39,827 nucleotides of DNA from an uncultured Treponema sp. (GTDB lineage: Bacteria > Spirochaetota > Spirochaetia > Treponematales > Treponemataceae), in the NCBI GenBank assembly GCA_937893155.1, contig CALBGU010000083.1:1-39827 (forward strand), in the 5' to 3' direction. The notes under the pieces were generated by a model. That model did no database searches and had not been told where the DNA came from. It worked only from the letters and a program-made list of their open reading frames with translations. The position numbers and the translations under genes are program-made. Positions 38,803-39,827 of this stretch are shown one piece after another (position 1 is the stretch's first letter; the number at the start of each line of letters is the position of its first letter).

Positions 38803-39657
38803 TCATTCTGCGCTTACCGTTGCTTGAGCAATTTCCATTGAAGAAGGCAAAAAGCGACCGCTCGAACTATAATGCCGCCGCCAATACGGTTCATCAAGCG
38901 CGCTGACAACAACGCCCGTGCGCGGTCCTTGACTTGCGGCATTTATAAATATCTCTCTGCCGTGCAACGAGCCGCTGCCTTGATAACGACCAAGATAAAT
39001 GCCGACATGGTCAACTTTGCCGCCGCTTTTGAAAAACACCAAATCCCCCGGTTCGCGCTCTGACGGGGAAATGCGCGGCATACAATCACACATTTGCTGT
39101 GCAGTGCGAGGAAGAGAAACATTGATGCTGTTTTTTGAAGCGTAGCGAATAAAGCCTGAGCAATCAAGCCCATTTGACGGGTTTTCACTGCCATAATTGT
39201 ATCGAATGCCGCGAAGATTCATACTATAGTCAATCAGCGATTGTCGCAAAGAAGAAAGTTCTGAGACATTCATATTCTGAAAATCAAATGAGTATGAACT
39301 ATTTTTCTGCGAAGCCGTCTGCGGTGCATAATAGGTGTGAGGGCTGTCGTTAAAAGACATACCGAAATTCGAGCTTAAAAAATGCTTTGTGCTAACAATG
39401 CCCTTTTCAAAAAGAATCTTTGCGCTGCTCATTGCGTCCGACAGAGCATTATTTATTGCAGTTGCGCTTCCGCTTTTTATTATCGCAGCGTTTATTTGAG
39501 AATCGATGTCTTCAAAATCATCGCCCGTAAAAGGAATAATGCTCTCAATGACATTAACCGCAGTTCTTGCCACATAAGAGGCAGTATCGCGCACATTAAA
39601 ACCAAAGAAATGAACAGCGACATACAATAAAAGTGCTACTATAATAATTTTCTTCAT
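38803..39657 (-). CDS. NlpC/P60-family cell-wall hydrolase
   Basis: 284 residues. An N-terminal hydrophobic segment (about 4-20) is a signal peptide or anchor. A helical/linker region follows, and the NlpC/P60 domain covers about 135-270. The catalytic Cys166 is in GLDCSGFIRYA, His217 in VDHVGIYLG, and the third position looks like Asn239 (FINAAS) where many members have His. Such enzymes cut peptidoglycan stem peptides. I start at the ATG at 39657; the longer frame to 39693 runs through the promoter. A very short or absent leader is predicted. Confidence 0.88.
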   Translation of the reverse strand: MKKIIIVALLLYVAVHFFGFNVRDTASYVARTAVNVIESIIPFTGDDFEDIDSQINAAIIKSGSATAINNALSDAMSSAKILFEKGIVSTKHFLSSNFGMSFNDSPHTYYAPQTASQKNSSYSFDFQNMNVSELSSLRQSLIDYSMNLRGIRYNYGSENPSNGLDCSGFIRYASKNSINVSLPRTAQQMCDCMPRISPSEREPGDLVFFKSGGKVDHVGIYLGRYQGSGSLHGREIFINAASQGPRTGVVVSALDEPYWRRHYSSSGRFLPSSMEIAQATVSAE

Positions 39658-39664
39658 ACAAGAA

Positions 39665-39693
39665 ATTATAAACCGATTATATCTCATTTGCAA
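39665..39693 (-). promoter_or_regulatory. promoter of the NlpC/P60 gene, possibly leaderless
   Basis: On the minus strand TTGCAA (39693-39688), a 17-base spacer and a perfect TATAAT (39670-39665) are followed after 7 bases by the ATG. The transcript would start at or next to the A of the start codon; no Shine-Dalgarno site is present. Confidence 0.65.
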
Positions 39694-39710
39694 CTTTTTG
39701 AAATCGACCT

Positions 39711-39827
39711 TCGCAGAACGTGCGAACGGTATTTATGTTCACAAACGAACATCGTAGAGTCTACGAACGACGTTTATGTTCACAAACGAACATCGTAGAG
39801 TCTACGAACGACGTTTATGTTCACAAA
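39711..39827. repeat. tandem 41-bp repeats running off the window
   Basis: ATGTTC recurs at 39735, 39776 and 39817, exactly 41 bp apart. Each unit has ATGTTC-N6-GAACAT and CGTAGAGTCTACG (39753-39765 and 39794-39806). A diverged first unit has CGCA-GAACG-TGCG at 39712-39724, 41 bp before the next, keeping the palindrome with changed bases. The array continues past the window end. Confidence 0.95.

Overview
The window looks like a chromosome segment of a Treponema-type spirochete, probably a host-associated one. The clearest markers are a cheA-cheW-cheX-cheY operon in which CheW carries a C-terminal CheR-like domain (the spirochete F2 arrangement), two large methyl-accepting chemotaxis proteins, small outer-membrane beta-barrel proteins, and a poly-G tract between the -35 and -10 boxes of one of these, as described for Treponema pallidum. 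This assignment is inference; there is no rRNA or other phylogenetic marker in the window.

Layout. Bases 1-6540 (minus strand) hold a tightly overlapping, mostly AT-rich surface-glycan cluster: a hypothetical protein, a GT2 glycosyltransferase, a Wzx-type flippase, two hexapeptide-repeat acyltransferases, a sugar epimerase/reductase, a GT11 (alpha-1,2-fucosyltransferase-like) and a GT6 (ABO-type) glycosyltransferase. A divergent XRE regulator (6631-6990) sits behind palindromic operators. Bases 7087-10184 (minus) form a nucleoside-salvage operon, udp-deoC-cdd-deoB. Bases 10278-15135 (minus) form the chemotaxis operon. From 15343 on, most genes are on the plus strand: an outer-membrane protein; a Crp/Fnr regulator with a ferredoxin/NapH-like pair behind a well-placed Fnr-type site; a D-2-hydroxyacid dehydrogenase (minus); an Hpt protein with an HD-GYP response regulator; a hypothetical protein with a dGTPase; a large unknown protein; an MCP (minus); an RlmL-type methyltransferase with TetR; a KdgK-like kinase; a PAS-repeat protein (minus); PgeF with an RsuA-type pseudouridine synthase; a second MCP; Hsp20; a poly-G-controlled barrel protein; and an NlpC/P60 protein (minus).

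The intergenic DNA from about 16.6 kb on is unusual. Five sequence-unrelated tandem arrays have basic periods of 41-42 bp (one is 83 bp, twice that). They are built from small palindromes, and in three arrays the palindromes survive sequence change by compensating substitutions. The most regular, at 32945-33165, has eleven 13-14-bp palindromic or near-palindromic units separated by exactly 7-bp linkers, so centres fall every 20.5-21 bp (about two helical turns). Dispersed hairpin elements sit between many of the same genes.

The candidates most worth follow-up are the palindrome arrays, the GT11+GT6 pair that could build a host blood-group-like epitope, and the poly-G promoter of the 231-residue barrel protein.
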